Notes: generated from the sequence alone by a model not told the origin. A DNA stretch of 64,000 nucleotides from Roseiarcus sp963770035 (GCA_963770035.1 CAVYON010000053.1:434001-498000), one strand, 5' to 3'. Counted from the first letter of the stretch, positions 1-11,723 are shown. Numbers and translations: made by a program.

Positions 1-69
1 CCAGACAGCGTCAAAACGGGCTCGGATGGACCTTGACGACTTTGGCTGCGGCGCCTATTTAAGCGCCCG

Positions 70-96
70 TTAGCACTCAGGGAAAGCGAGTGCTAA
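70..96 (+). promoter_or_regulatory. CIRCE operator of groESL (HrcA-binding inverted repeat)
   Basis: A perfect 9-bp inverted repeat, TTAGCACTC, nine-base spacer, GAGTGCTAA, lies 51 bases before groES. This is the classical CIRCE element bound by the heat-shock repressor HrcA. It predicts HrcA control of groESL; hrcA itself is not in the window. Confidence 0.97.
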
Positions 97-147
97 CGGC
101 ATTTTGCGCCCAGACAATGGGCGCTCTCGCGAGAGGAAAGCTCACTC

Positions 148-435
148 ATGAAATTCCGTCCCCTGCATGACCGCGTCGTCGTCCGTCGTCTCGAAGGCGA
201 AGAGAAGACGAAGGGCGGCATCATCATTCCGGACACCGCCAAGGAGAAGCCGCAAGAGGGCGAGATCATCGCCGCCGGTCCCGGCGCCCGCGACGAGGCC
301 GGCAAGCTGGTCCCGCTCGACGTCAAGGCCGGCGACAAGGTGCTGTTCGGCAAGTGGAGCGGCACCGAAGTCAAGATCGACGGCCAGGAGCTCCTGATCA
401 TGAAGGAGTCCGACATCATGGGCGTGATCGCCTGA
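148..435 (+). CDS. groES: Co-chaperonin GroES (95 aa)
   Basis: This is the 10-kDa lid of the GroEL folding chamber, a cytoplasmic heptamer that caps GroEL-ATP. The protein has the normal family length. It opens with MKFRPLHDRVVVRR, the mobile loop contains GGIIIPD (residues 23-29) that docks on GroEL, and it ends in the conserved ESDIMGVIA. A purine-rich ribosome site (GAGAGGAAAG) precedes the ATG. It is the first gene of a two-gene operon with groEL, 64 bases apart, downstream of a perfect CIRCE element, so heat-shock control by HrcA is expected. Identification is secure. Confidence 0.99.
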   Translation: MKFRPLHDRVVVRRLEGEEKTKGGIIIPDTAKEKPQEGEIIAAGPGARDEAGKLVPLDVKAGDKVLFGKWSGTEVKIDGQELLIMKESDIMGVIA

Positions 436-499
436 TCGACCGTCTGCCCATCAACTTTTGATCTTAAGCGCCCCTCGACGGGGCAGGAGACCCATCCCA

Positions 500-2140
<1,641 letters not shown>

Positions 2141-2165
2141 GTCCAAGCAGCTTTCACGCATACGG

Positions 2166-2195
2166 AAAGGGCGGCTTCGGCCGCCCTTTTTGTTT
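2166..2195 (+). terminator. Rho-independent terminator of groESL
   Basis: A 10-bp perfect stem (AAAGGGCGGC / GCCGCCCTTT) with a TTCG tetraloop is followed by a T-rich run. It begins 25 bases after the groEL stop. A second copy of this hairpin and its T-tract occurs at 3149-3176. Confidence 0.95.
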
Positions 2196-2225
2196 GTCGC
2201 CCGATGGACACGACGCTAAGCCTTC

Positions 2226-3056
2226 TCAACCTCGCCGGCCGTTCGCCGGCACGAGCTTTCCGAGCAGCTTCTCTGCCGCCTCGAGCACCTTTGGATCGAG
2301 CGGACGGGGATCGAGCGACACGCCCTTCGACAGACGGTCGGCCATGATCCGTAGCGCCGCGAGCCGACCGTAGGGCTTGTCGTTGGCGGGGATGAGATGC
2401 CAGCGCACCCGAGGGGTCGAGGTCTTCTGCATCATGTCCTCGATCGCCTGCTCGTAGTCGGCCCAGCGGGCGCGATTGCGGAAATCCTCGTAGGACAGCT
2501 TCCAGCGCTTCAGCGGATCGTTCAGCCGGGCGCGGAACCGGCAAATCTGCTCTTCCGGCGAGATGTGGAGAAAGAGCTTCACCAGCCTCGTCCCGTCGGC
2601 GATCAGCATGCGCTCAAAGTCGTTGATCTCGTCATAGGCCCGGCGCCACTCCTCCTGAGTGGCAAAGCCCTCGACCCGCTCGACCATGACGCGGCCATAC
2701 CACGAGCGGTCGAACACGACGATCTGGCCATGCTGCGGCAGCCGCTCCCAGAAGCGCTGCAAATAATGCAGCGACTTCTCGCGCGCCGTCGGCGCGGCGA
2801 TCGAGTGGACCTTGAAACTGCGCGGATCGAGCGCCCAGCCGAGCCGCCGCACGACGCCGCCCTTGCCCGCCGTGTCCCAGCCCTCGAGCACGACGACTGC
2901 GCGGTTCGGGCTGCCGAGATAGGCTTGCTGGATGCGCTGAAGCGTTTCCTGCAATTCGGCCAGGCGCCGTTCGTAATCGGCGAAGTCGACGGCTGGAAAG
3001 CGCCGGATATCTGCGAGACGCGGGGGTCGGTTGACGACGAAGTCGGCGGTTTTCAT
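2226..3056 (-). CDS. ppk2: Polyphosphate kinase 2 family protein (276 aa)
   Basis: PPK2 enzymes transfer phosphate between polyphosphate and nucleotides in the cytoplasm, usually making NDP or NTP at the expense of polyP. The single-domain protein has the P-loop GWDTAGKGG (residues 59-67), the Walker B/lid motif FDRSWYGR (115-122) and the conserved region around ISPEEQ and RFRARLNDPLKRWK. I start it at MKTADFVVN; the longer open frame upstream runs back through the duplicated terminator and is not coding. The gene is oriented against groEL. Whether it prefers AMP, ADP or GDP cannot be decided by eye. Confidence 0.93.
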   Translation of the reverse strand: MKTADFVVNRPPRLADIRRFPAVDFADYERRLAELQETLQRIQQAYLGSPNRAVVVLEGWDTAGKGGVVRRLGWALDPRSFKVHSIAAPTAREKSLHYLQRFWERLPQHGQIVVFDRSWYGRVMVERVEGFATQEEWRRAYDEINDFERMLIADGTRLVKLFLHISPEEQICRFRARLNDPLKRWKLSYEDFRNRARWADYEQAIEDMMQKTSTPRVRWHLIPANDKPYGRLAALRIMADRLSKGVSLDPRPLDPKVLEAAEKLLGKLVPANGRRG

Positions 3057-3148
3057 GGGCTCGCGCCTGCAAATCGAAGCAGCGCCGACCATGAGGCCTT
3101 TGCCGGCTGGCGCCAAGCTGGACGGGCCGGCGCGGCGACAGGAACACG

Positions 3149-3176
3149 AGGGCGGCTTCGGCCGCCCTTTTTGTTT
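3149..3176 (+). terminator. Second copy of the groEL terminator hairpin
   Basis: The stem-loop GGGCGGC-TTCG-GCCGCCC and its T-tract match the groEL terminator over about 27 bases, including the following GTTTG. In this position it is an orphan: no plus-strand gene ends just before it, because the gene to its left (ppk2) runs the other way. Confidence 0.8.
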
Positions 3177-3244
3177 GGCGCCCCAGTGAGGCTGATTGAC
3201 GGACGACGCGCGCCCGGTAAATTTCTTCGCCGGAGGCGCCTCCA

Positions 3245-6200
3245 ATGTCATCGGCGAAGCCGCTCATTTTCATCAGCTATGCTCACCTCGACGAGCCGGA
3301 GAAGCCGCGCGGCGAGGAAATTCGATGGCTGAGCTTCGTCATGAGATTTCTGCGGCCGGGCGAGAAGGGCCGCGAAATACGATGTGTGGATGGACCGGCT
3401 CATGCCGGGCGGCGCAGACTGGAACCCGGAGATCGAAGCGCAAACTACGCGCGTGCGACATATTCGTCCTGCTCGTCTCCGCCAACTCGATCGGCTCGGA
3501 CTATATCGTCGACAAGGAAATCCCGATCGTTCGCGAGCGCCAGCAGAACGGCGATGGCGTCTGGTTCTATCCGCTATTGATCGGACTGGACGCCGAAGGC
3601 GGGGCTGGAGCAGGTCAAAGACAAGAACCTTCGCCCGCGCGACGCGAAGCCATTCTCGAGTCTGCCACTCCGAACGAACGCAGCCGGCAGATGGCGGAGG
3701 CCGCCGACGAGATCGCCGACATTGCGAAGGGGATAGCGGAGCGAAAGCGGCGGCGGCGGCCGAGAGCAGATTCAATCGACTGCGGCTACGATAGCCGGAC
3801 GGATCCTCACGGAAACGATAACCGAGCAGATCGTCATCGCGAATGAGCGTGCGAAATCGAGAGGATCGCACCCGACATCGGGACTGAGGTCAACCCTCCC
3901 TACGATCGATATCACCGGCCTGCCCGAGACTTTCTACGAGCGGCTGGTCGGGCGCGACGACGAACTTAAGCGCCTCGACGAAGCCTGGAGCGACGACAAG
4001 ACCAACATTCTCTCGCTCGTCGCCGAGGGCGGCGCGGGCAAGTCGGCGCTGGTCAACGAATGGCTGACCCGCCTGCAAGCCGACGGCTATCGCGGCGCCG
4101 ATTGCGTGCTCGGCTGGTCGTTCTACAGCCAGGGCTCGAAGGAGCGCGCGACCGCGGCGGACGCGTTTCTCGACTGGGCGCTGGCGAAACTCGGCGTGAA
4201 ACTCGAAACGACCAGCGCATCCGCCAAGGGCGAGGCGATCGCCGAGGCGCTGATGGCGCGGCGCGCGCTGCTCGTGCTCGACGGCGTCGAGCCGTTGCAG
4301 CACGGGCCGGGTCCGCAAACGGGCCAGCTCAAGGACCAGGGCCTGCGGGCGCTCCTGCGCCGCTTCGCCGCGGCGCCGCCGAGAGCGGATCACAGCCTGA
4401 TCGTGCTGACGAGCCGCCTCGCCGTCGCCGACCTCCAGCGCTTCAAGTCCGGCGCGGCGCCGGTCGTCGATGTCGAAAGACTGTCGGACGAAGCGGGCGC
4501 GGAGCTCTTGCGCGACAATGACGTGTGGGGGATCGACAAGGAGCTGAGGCAGGCCTCGCATGATTTCGGCGGCCATCCGCTCGCGCTGACGCTGCTCGCG
4601 AGCCTGATCAAGGAAACGCAGAACGGCGACGTGCGCCGGCGCGATCATATTCGCGGCCTGCTCGCCGACGCCGACAATCCGCGCCACGATCAGGCGCGGC
4701 GGGTGATGGAATCCTACGAGAAAGAATGGCTCGCCGGGCAGCCGATCCTGCTCGCCATCCTCCATTGCGTCGGCCTGTTCGATCGGCCCGGCGAGCGGCG
4801 ACTGCCTCAAGGCGCTACGCACGAAGCCCGCGATCCGCGGGCTGACCGATGCGCTCGTCGGCCTCAAAGAAGAGCAATGGCGGCGCGCCGTCGCGCGCTT
4901 GCGCGAGGCGCGGCTGCTGGCGCCGGCCGACCCCTCCGATCCGAAGCGCTCGACGCCCATCCGCTGGTGCGCGAATGGTTCGGCGAACGGCTGCGGCAGA
5001 CGAACGAAGCGGCCTGGAAAGCCGCGCACAGCCGCCTCTACGACCATCTGCGCGCACGACGCACGAAGGCCAGACGCCGACGCTCGCCGATCTCGCGCCG
5101 CTCTATCAGGCCATCGCCCACGGCTGCCGCGCTGGGCGATACCAGGAGGCGCTTGAGAACATCTACTGGAGCCGCATTTGCCGCCGTCGGCCGGACGGCG
5201 GAGTCGAATTCTATGCGGTCCACAAAATGGGCGCCTGTGGGCAGCGACCTCGCCGCGATCTCCTGGTTCTTCGACCGGCCTTATGAAACGCCCGCCGCCG
5301 CGCTGGCGCCGGCGGACCGCGCATTGGTCCTCAGCGTGAGCCGGCTTCGGATTGCGCGCGCAAGGGCGACTCCAGGAGGCGCTGCCCGCGATGCGGACGG
5401 GCCTGCAGATGTATGGAAGAGGCTGCAAGATTGGTCAAACGCGGCGAGCGCCGCGTCAAATCTGAGCGAAACGGCATTGCTGCTTGGTGACGTCGCCGCC
5501 GCCGCTGGCGACGCGGAAAAGTCAGTCGCGCTCGCGGATCGCGGCGGCGATGCGTTTGTGATGATAGTCAGTCGCACGACCCAGGCCGACGCGCTCCACG
5601 CCGCCGGCGAATGGGAAGAGGCTGCGAGATCTGTTCGCCGACGCCGAGCGGCGGCAGCGGGAGTGGCAGCCGGAATATCCTTTGCTGTATTCAGCTGCAA
5701 GGGTATCGGTACTGCGACCTGCTGCTGTCGCGGGGGCGAGCCGGACGAGGCGCGCGACCGGGCGGCGCAGACCTTGGAGTCGGCACGGCGAGCAAACTTG
5801 GTTCTCGACATCGCGCTCGATACCCTGACCCTCGGCCGCGCCCATCTCGCCCTGGCGCTGCAGAGCCTTGGCGAGCGGAGCTTCGGCCGAGCCGCGCAGC
5901 GACCGATGCGCGCGCCGCTGCCGCGCAGGCTCGACGAAGCGGTCGAAGGCCTGCGCGGCTCGGGGCAAAACGAACATGTCCCTCGCGGCCTGCTCGCCCG
6001 CGCCGCCTTCCGCCGCGCCGTCGGCGATTGGGACGGCGCGGCGCGCGACCTCGACGAGGTCGAGGAGATCGCCGAGCCGGGGCCGATGCGGCTCTATCTC
6101 TGCGATGGCGCGCTCGAGCGCGCGCGGCTCGCGCTGGCGCGGCGCGAAGCCTTCGCGCCGCTGAACGGCCTCGTCGAGCCGAGCCCGCCGCCGCCCGCCC

Positions 6201-6375
6201 TGCCCGACGCGGCCGAGGCCGCGCGGCTCCTGGACGGAGGCGCGCAAGGAGCTCGACGTCGCGCGCAAGCTCATCGCCGAATGCGGCTATCACCGCCGCG
6301 ACGAGGAACTCGCCGAGCTCGACGCCGTCGTCGCCGGCCGCCGCCGCTTCGCCGATCTCCCGCCGCGCGTGTGAG
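3245..6375 (+). pseudogene. TIR-STAND-TPR (NLR-like) gene, multiply frameshifted
   Basis: Joining frames restores one protein. It has an N-terminal TIR domain (LIFISYAHLDEPEK from 3266; then YDVWMDRLMPGGADWNPEIE, KLRACDIFVLLVSANSIGSD and FYPLLI in successive frames). A STAND/NB-ARC-like ATPase follows (3890-4795; FYERLVGRDDEL, P-loop GGAGKSAL, then LLVLDGVE, VLTSR and GGHPLAL). A helical TPR-like C-terminus ends at 6375 (AISWFFDRPYE, AASNLSETALLLGD, RTTQADALHAAGEWEEA). A good GGAGG site precedes the ATG. TIR-STAND proteins are known in bacterial defence, where TIR domains often cleave NAD+. At least eight frame changes are needed, four of them within the TIR part, so as written it is not translatable. 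True decay and sequence error cannot be separated here, but the break density far exceeds that of other genes in the window. Confidence 0.8.
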
Positions 6376-6386
6376 GCCCCGCCCGC

Positions 6387-7664
6387 TCACCCCCCGAGCG
6401 CGCGGGTGATCGTGTAGATCGCGAGGCCGACCAGCCCGCCGACCACGGTGCCGTTGATCCGGATATATTGCAGGTCCCGGCCGACCTGCAGTTCGAGCCG
6501 GTTGACCAGCGTCGCCGTGTCCCAGCGAGCGACGACCTGGGCGATATAGTCGCCGACCTCCGCCCGGCGCGGCAGCACGATCTGCAAGAGGAGCCGTCGC
6601 AGCCCGTCGTTGAGGCGCTCGCGCCGGGCCGGGTCCTTTTCGAGCGAGCGGCTCAGCGCGGCGAGCCCGTCGAGCGCCCAGCCCGTCACGGCCTCGGCGC
6701 GCTGCGGCAACTCCCGCTGCAGCGCCGCCTCGAGCTCCCGCCAGAGCGCGCGCGCCTGATTGGCGAACGCGGGATTGTCGAGGAATTCGCGCTTCAGCGC
6801 CTCGCCGCGCGCGCGCATCTCGGGATCGTGGGCGAGCGCGTCGATCAGAGCCTCGATGCGCGCCTCGAGCTCGGCGCGCCAGGGGTGGTCGGGCCGCCGC
6901 ATGTCCTCGAGCGTTCCCGAAATCCCTTGCAACAGTTTGGCCGCGATGATGTCGTCGACCCAATTCGGGATCCACCGCGCCGACTGGCGCCGCACCTGTT
7001 CGACGATCGCCGCCTTGTTGCGGGCGAGCGCGCCCTCGATCAGGATCAGGCCCTGATCGAGCAACGCCTGTCCCGCCCCCTCGGCCCAAAGGATGGACAG
7101 CGCGCGGCCGGCGAGCGGCGCGGCCGGCAGCGCCTCGGCCCCGCGCCGGGCGATGGCGCCGATCCAGTTTTCGACCGCATCCTGCGGCAAGGCGGCGATC
7201 GCATGCGGCGCCAGCCGCCCGACCACGGCCCCGATCGCCTCGGCGTTGCGCGGGTCGGCGAGCTGTCGCGCAGAGAGCCCGACGATGTCGATCGCCTTGA
7301 GCCGCTCGGCGGCGACCCGCGGCGACAAAAAATTGTTGGTGATGAACCGTCCCATCGACGCGCCGATGCGGCGCTTGTTCTCGGGCACGATGGCGGTGTG
7401 CGGGATCGGCAGGCCGAGCGGGTGGCGAAAGAGCGCGACGACCGCAAACCAGTCGGCGCAGGCCCCCACCATGGCCGCCTCGGCGAAAGCGCCGACGTAG
7501 GGCGCCCAAACCCAGCCTGGCGGCGCAAAGCGCGTGGCGACGAAGACGAGCGACATGAGCCCAAGCAGCGAAGTCGCGATCGTCCGCATCCGGCTGAGGT
7601 CGGCGCGGCGCTCCTCCGAGGTCTTGACGATCGTCGCCGCGGCGATGGGATCGGGCGCGGTCAT
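6387..7664 (-). CDS. DUF445 family membrane protein (425 aa, YjiN-like)
   Basis: This is an uncharacterised DUF445/YjiN-type protein anchored in the inner membrane. A hydrophobic segment lies near residues 30-50, followed by the family block PYVGAFAEAAMVGACADWFAV (split here by the membrane boundary), FRHPLG and IPHTAIVPENKRRIG. The middle is a long charged helical region, and the C-terminus ends with a second hydrophobic segment (NGTVVGGLVGLAIYTI). Length matches the family. It ends 12 bases after the TIR-STAND gene, tail to tail. The start MTAPDPIAA is the only plausible one. No biochemical role is established for the family. Confidence 0.88.
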   Translation of the reverse strand: MTAPDPIAAATIVKTSEERRADLSRMRTIATSLLGLMSLVFVATRFAPPGWVWAPYVGAFAEAAMVGACADWFAVVALFRHPLGLPIPHTAIVPENKRRIGASMGRFITNNFLSPRVAAERLKAIDIVGLSARQLADPRNAEAIGAVVGRLAPHAIAALPQDAVENWIGAIARRGAEALPAAPLAGRALSILWAEGAGQALLDQGLILIEGALARNKAAIVEQVRRQSARWIPNWVDDIIAAKLLQGISGTLEDMRRPDHPWRAELEARIEALIDALAHDPEMRARGEALKREFLDNPAFANQARALWRELEAALQRELPQRAEAVTGWALDGLAALSRSLEKDPARRERLNDGLRRLLLQIVLPRRAEVGDYIAQVVARWDTATLVNRLELQVGRDLQYIRINGTVVGGLVGLAIYTITRALGG

Positions 7665-7972
7665 CGCGGTCCGATCTTCGTCGTCGGAAACCTTACACTG
7701 TCGCCCGGCGCCATAGCTCGACCCCTCGCCTCGCTGCGACTGTCGCGCGACTTATGGCGTTGTCGGGCGACACGATGTCGGCAATGTGGCGCGGCTGACC
7801 GGTAAGGGCCGCGGATTGGAGACCTTTCAAATGGCCTGGGTCTATCTCGTCGGACTCGCGCTCTGGGCCGCGCCCGGCGCCGTCGTCGCGACCGGGAGCG
7901 GGGTATCCGGTGTGAACTCCGGGCGCCGGGCCAAACGGCTCCGTCGGCACGGCAGCACAATCTACAGGGCAA
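7665..7972. other. Intergenic stretch, no convincing gene
   Basis: About 300 bases separate the DUF445 start from the end of the next minus-strand gene. A short plus-strand frame from 7831 (MAWVYLVGLALWAAPGA...) has a GGAG nine bases upstream and a hydrophobic start. It then turns into low-quality basic sequence and overlaps the 3' end of the neighbouring gene, so I do not call it. Confidence 0.5.
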
Positions 7973-9019
7973 TCAATGGACGATCGCGTTCATCGTGAGA
8001 TGGCCGCTCAGGGCGGTGTGGCCGCCTGACGACGCTCCCGCACTGAGTTGGCCGGCCGCCATCGCTGGGGGCAGGTACGGGTTTGTGCTGTGCCAAGTCG
8101 GCGTCCACCGTTCCGGGAGATGGCCCCACATATTGGCCTGACCGAGCGCATCGAAGAGGCCAAGATATTGGTGGTAGACAGCGCCCGGCGCATCCTCGGC
8201 GATCGGACAGCCGAGCGTCACCACACGCACCCCGTATGTTCGGTCCGGATCGAGCGAGCGCAGCGCGTTGCCGATCTGGAGCGCGCCCTTGCTGTGACCG
8301 ACAAGGATCTTGAACGGGTTTGGCCGGTCCTTCATCAAGGAATGCAAGACATCCGATGACCCCGATCCATGGCGGTAGACTGGCGCGCCGCGCAGGGATT
8401 TCGCTTCAGGGGCCGAAGCGGACAGCTTGCGCCCGATGGCCGCCATCTTGGGGGCGACGTTGGCGATTGCATTCTGCGTCAGGGACTTGGCGCCGAGAAA
8501 GTCATAAAGCCCGAAGCCGAAATAGCCGCCGAGCCCTTGAAGCACCACGTCCGCAAGTCCATAACCCGGCACGATCGCCAGAACGGGCCGCTTCAGCGCC
8601 TTGGAAATGTCCCAGGCGAGCGCTGCGCTGCCCAACGCCGAACTGCCGACGCCGGTTATCGTGGCGATCGCCACGTCTCGCGTCTCGGGATGCGGAGATG
8701 TCAAGTAGGCCTGGACATCGTGAAACTGATGCACATAGGGCGGCGTTTTCTCATCGATCAGCAGCAGCGATCCTTCAGGATCGCTGAGGGCATTCAGATC
8801 GATGATGCGGGAGGGAAGCTTTTCACCCCGGTCCCGCATCGCAACGTCCCGTTCGGAGAAATCCGCGCGTAGAGTTGGCACGTCATAAAAGACCGCATCG
8901 ACAGCCGTATTGAACAACCGACACGCTGTGACGGCTGGTCTTATGAGCGCATCGGGAATTTCAAACAGACCGAGAATGGCGTCACCTTGCTCGGCCTCTT
9001 GGTTCCTCACACGGTTCAT
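7973..9019 (-). CDS. Putative alpha/beta-hydrolase (lipase-like), 348 aa
   Basis: The protein contains a nucleophile-elbow-like motif, VGHSKGAL, at about residue 240, in a context (FKILVGHSKGALQIGNALRSL) that resembles lipase/esterase alpha/beta-hydrolases. Lys replaces the more usual residue after Ser. A glycine-rich hydrophobic stretch (TGVGSSALGSAALAW, VLAIVPGYGLADVVLQGLGGYFGFG) lies before it and may be a membrane-associated or lid region. No signal peptide is seen. GGAGATAAGTC before the ATG supports the start. I do not recognise a named family, and the substrate is unknown. Confidence 0.6.
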   Translation of the reverse strand: MNRVRNQEAEQGDAILGLFEIPDALIRPAVTACRLFNTAVDAVFYDVPTLRADFSERDVAMRDRGEKLPSRIIDLNALSDPEGSLLLIDEKTPPYVHQFHDVQAYLTSPHPETRDVAIATITGVGSSALGSAALAWDISKALKRPVLAIVPGYGLADVVLQGLGGYFGFGLYDFLGAKSLTQNAIANVAPKMAAIGRKLSASAPEAKSLRGAPVYRHGSGSSDVLHSLMKDRPNPFKILVGHSKGALQIGNALRSLDPDRTYGVRVVTLGCPIAEDAPGAVYHQYLGLFDALGQANMWGHLPERWTPTWHSTNPYLPPAMAAGQLSAGASSGGHTALSGHLTMNAIVH

Positions 9020-9602
9020 GACTTATCTCCGTCGTAGTTCTTGTCATTCAGTGCAACGTCGCGTTTGATGTCTTGAAATAGGCTGGCGTTCGATCCATCA
9101 GAGTCTCGGTAATGAGTTTAGTACGAATTCGTCTGAACTGGACGAACGCACGTCTATCCAATGCAGAGAGTAGAGCCGCCGCGCGATTCACGCCTTGATT
9201 CACCTCAATCGGTGCAAAGACTTATCGCAATCGCCAAGCTGATCTTCTCCAGCTGGAAAGCTAAGCTACTGAACTCAAACGGAAAGCGGTTGAGGCCGTC
9301 GCGCCGGGTTTCGATCCCTTTCGCGGGCCGCCCGCGGTCGCGCGGCGCTTTGAACGCAGCTTCGCCATGTTCGGAAGCGCGATTGAAGCGTGGCCGCCAT
9401 TTGCCGCGATCGTCCTCAAGGGCTTAGCCGCGGGGATCGTCAAGTCCCGCTGAAAGCGCGCAACGCCTTCTGCGGCACGAACCGCCGCAAGCCGACCTTT
9501 CCAACATTTCACGCGAACGAAACCGGCCCGCCCTTCAATTGCCCGTGTCCGTCTGCTAGTGCGCGCGCTCCCGCCCTTCCGCCTGTTCAGGTCCGTCGCC
9601 CC
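9020..9602. other. Intergenic region between hydrolase and ABC protein
   Basis: Nearly 600 bases hold no frame that I can support. The first part (9040-9260) is less GC-rich than the surroundings. The region must carry the divergent promoters of both neighbours, but no clear consensus promoter was found by eye. Confidence 0.5.
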
Positions 9603-11723
9603 ATGCGCATGTTGAGCCTCGCCGTCTTCGCCGTCCTCGCCCTGGTGATCGGGGCCTACGAGGAAAGCGGCATGACGATCCTGATCGGAATCGTCTCGGC
9701 GCTGGCCGCCGTCGCCTCGCTGCCCCGCTGGCGGCTCTCGACCTTTCTGACGATGCTGTCGGAACTGTTCGTCGCCGAGACGGTGATCTTCGGGATCGCC
9801 GACCTCGTGGCGCTGCTCGGCTACTGGCCGAAGGCCTACGCGGAATACCAGCTGCCGACCTACCTGCCGCTCGCCACCGCGATCTTCATTCTCGTCATCT
9901 TCGGCGTCTCGCACTTCGGAGTCGTCCGGCGGATGATGCGGATCGCCGACCCGTTCTTCGCCGCGCGCACGCCCATCTCCATTTATCCGTGGCCGCTGCC
10001 GCGGATCATCGCGCGACAGGACGTCTACGCCCGCACCATCGTCTGGTTCCTCATCCTGATCAACCAGTTCCAGGTAGCCCTGGGCCTCCGGTTCAACTTC
10101 TTCCAGCGCGATTTCGGCAACGCCATCCAGGTCGCCGACGAGGCCCATCGCGCGGCCTTCTGGCATCAGCTCCTCTACGTCTTTGTGCCGCTGGCCTTCA
10201 TCGCCATCCTTGCCGGCCTGGTCGAGTTCTTCGTCGCCTCGAATTTCGTGCTGCAATGGCGCCGCTGGATGACGGCTTCGTTCACCTCGCGCTGGCTCAC
10301 CCACTCGATGCACTACAAGCTGGCGCTCGGCGCGTCCGAGGCCGACAACCCCGACCAGCGCATTTCGCAGGATGTCGGCGGCTTCATCAACGGCAGCGGC
10401 ACCGGCATCAATTCCGGCAACGCGGGCATCTACAACTATACGATCCAGGCGATCTCCTCGGCGACAAATCTCGTGTCGTTCTCGATCATTCTCTGGGGGA
10501 TCTCGAACGCGATGCGGGCGCCGATCTTCGGGGTCGAGATCCCCGGCTTCCTGTTCTGGGTCGCCGTCCTCTACGCCGCCGTCGCGACCGGCGTCACCCA
10601 CCTGATCGGCCGCAGCCTGTCGCGCCTCTACTTCCGCCAGCAGACGGTGGAAGCGAACTTCCGCTTCGATCTGGCGCGCATTCGCGAATACAGTGAGCAG
10701 ATCGCGCTGTTGAAGGGCGAGGACCGCGAGATCGAGCGGGCCGGAAACGTGTTCGCCGACGTCTTCCACACCATCCAGCGCATCATCCGCGTGCGCACCT
10801 GGCTGATCGCCTTCAACCAGTTCTACAGCCAGATCTCCGTCATCATTCCCTACGTCGTGGTCGCCCCTTTCTATTATCTCAAGGTGGTCGACTTCGGCCG
10901 TTTCAGCCAGTCGGCCGACGCCTTCGGCGCGGTCAACGGCTCGATGAACTTCTTCGTCGACCGCTACATCGGGCTCGCCGACTTCAGCGCCGCCATCCAG
11001 CGTCTGACCACGTTCGAGGACTCGTTCGAGCGGATCAGGGAATTCGAGACGCTCGAGCCGCGCATCCGCACGGTCGCAGCCGACGGCCCGATCCTGTCGC
11101 TTCCCGGCGTCGACATCGCCCTGCCGGACGGGCGCAAGCTCGCTCATATCGGCGACCTCGCGCTGGTGCCCCAGGAATCGACCCTGGTCGTCGGCCCCTC
11201 GGGCGTCGGCAAGTCCACCCTGTTCCGGGCGATTTCCGGCCTGTGGCCGTTCGGCTCGGGCGAGGTCCGGCAGCCGGAATACGCCAAGCTGATGCTGCTG
11301 CCGCAGCGGCCCTACATCCCGATTGGCGCGCTCCGCGACGCCCTCGCCTATCCGGCGGCGGCGGCGTCCTTCAGCGACGCGGAACTGCGCGAGGCGCTGA
11401 TCAAGGTCGGGCTCGCGGGCTTCCAGGACCGGCTCGACGGGCACGACAACTGGCAGATGCACATGTCGGGCGGCGAGCAGCAGCGGCTGGCGGTCGCCCG
11501 CGCCCTGCTCGCGCGACCCGACTGGCTGTTCCTTGACGAGGCGACGGCTTCGCTGGACGAAAAGAGCGAGGCCGACCTCTATCGCGCCATCGCGGCGACC
11601 CTGCCGGACACGACGCTGGTGTCGATCGGCCACCGCTCGACCCTCAACGCCTTCCACAAGCGCCGCATCGCCTTCGAGCCGCATGGCGACGCGCCGGCGA
11701 CGGTCACGGAAGCGGCGGCTTAG
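9603..11723 (+). CDS. SbmA/BacA-like ABC transporter with fused ATPase domain (706 aa)
   Basis: The N-terminal ~480 residues are a multi-spanning SbmA/BacA-type membrane domain, recognisable from LRFNFFQRDFGNAIQ, WRRWMTASFTSRWL, NPDQRISQDV and RIREYSEQIALLKGE. The C-terminus is an ABC ATPase: Walker A GPSGVGKST (about residue 531), signature MSGGEQQR (about 621), Walker B LFLDEATASLDE (about 641) and the switch His in SIGHRS. This is the ABCD/BclA-like arrangement, a half-transporter expected to work as a homodimer. Relatives import or export peptides and other bulky substrates, and BclA-type proteins protect rhizobia from plant peptides; the substrate here is unknown. The ATG at 9603 gives the family start; longer upstream reading is unconserved. 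Confidence 0.9.
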   Translation: MRMLSLAVFAVLALVIGAYEESGMTILIGIVSALAAVASLPRWRLSTFLTMLSELFVAETVIFGIADLVALLGYWPKAYAEYQLPTYLPLATAIFILVIFGVSHFGVVRRMMRIADPFFAARTPISIYPWPLPRIIARQDVYARTIVWFLILINQFQVALGLRFNFFQRDFGNAIQVADEAHRAAFWHQLLYVFVPLAFIAILAGLVEFFVASNFVLQWRRWMTASFTSRWLTHSMHYKLALGASEADNPDQRISQDVGGFINGSGTGINSGNAGIYNYTIQAISSATNLVSFSIILWGISNAMRAPIFGVEIPGFLFWVAVLYAAVATGVTHLIGRSLSRLYFRQQTVEANFRFDLARIREYSEQIALLKGEDREIERAGNVFADVFHTIQRIIRVRTWLIAFNQFYSQISVIIPYVVVAPFYYLKVVDFGRFSQSADAFGAVNGSMNFFVDRYIGLADFSAAIQRLTTFEDSFERIREFETLEPRIRTVAADGPILSLPGVDIALPDGRKLAHIGDLALVPQESTLVVGPSGVGKSTLFRAISGLWPFGSGEVRQPEYAKLMLLPQRPYIPIGALRDALAYPAAAASFSDAELREALIKVGLAGFQDRLDGHDNWQMHMSGGEQQRLAVARALLARPDWLFLDEATASLDEKSEADLYRAIAATLPDTTLVSIGHRSTLNAFHKRRIAFEPHGDAPATVTEAAA

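Noticed and set aside
3196..3846. Two alternative intact open frames within the TIR region
   Set aside because: Each contains only part of the TIR motifs, and the conserved blocks change frame repeatedly, so neither is a complete gene.
9261..11684. 807-codon minus-strand frame opposite the ABC gene
   Set aside because: It is an antisense frame full of Asp, Arg and Glu runs created by the codon bias of the real gene.
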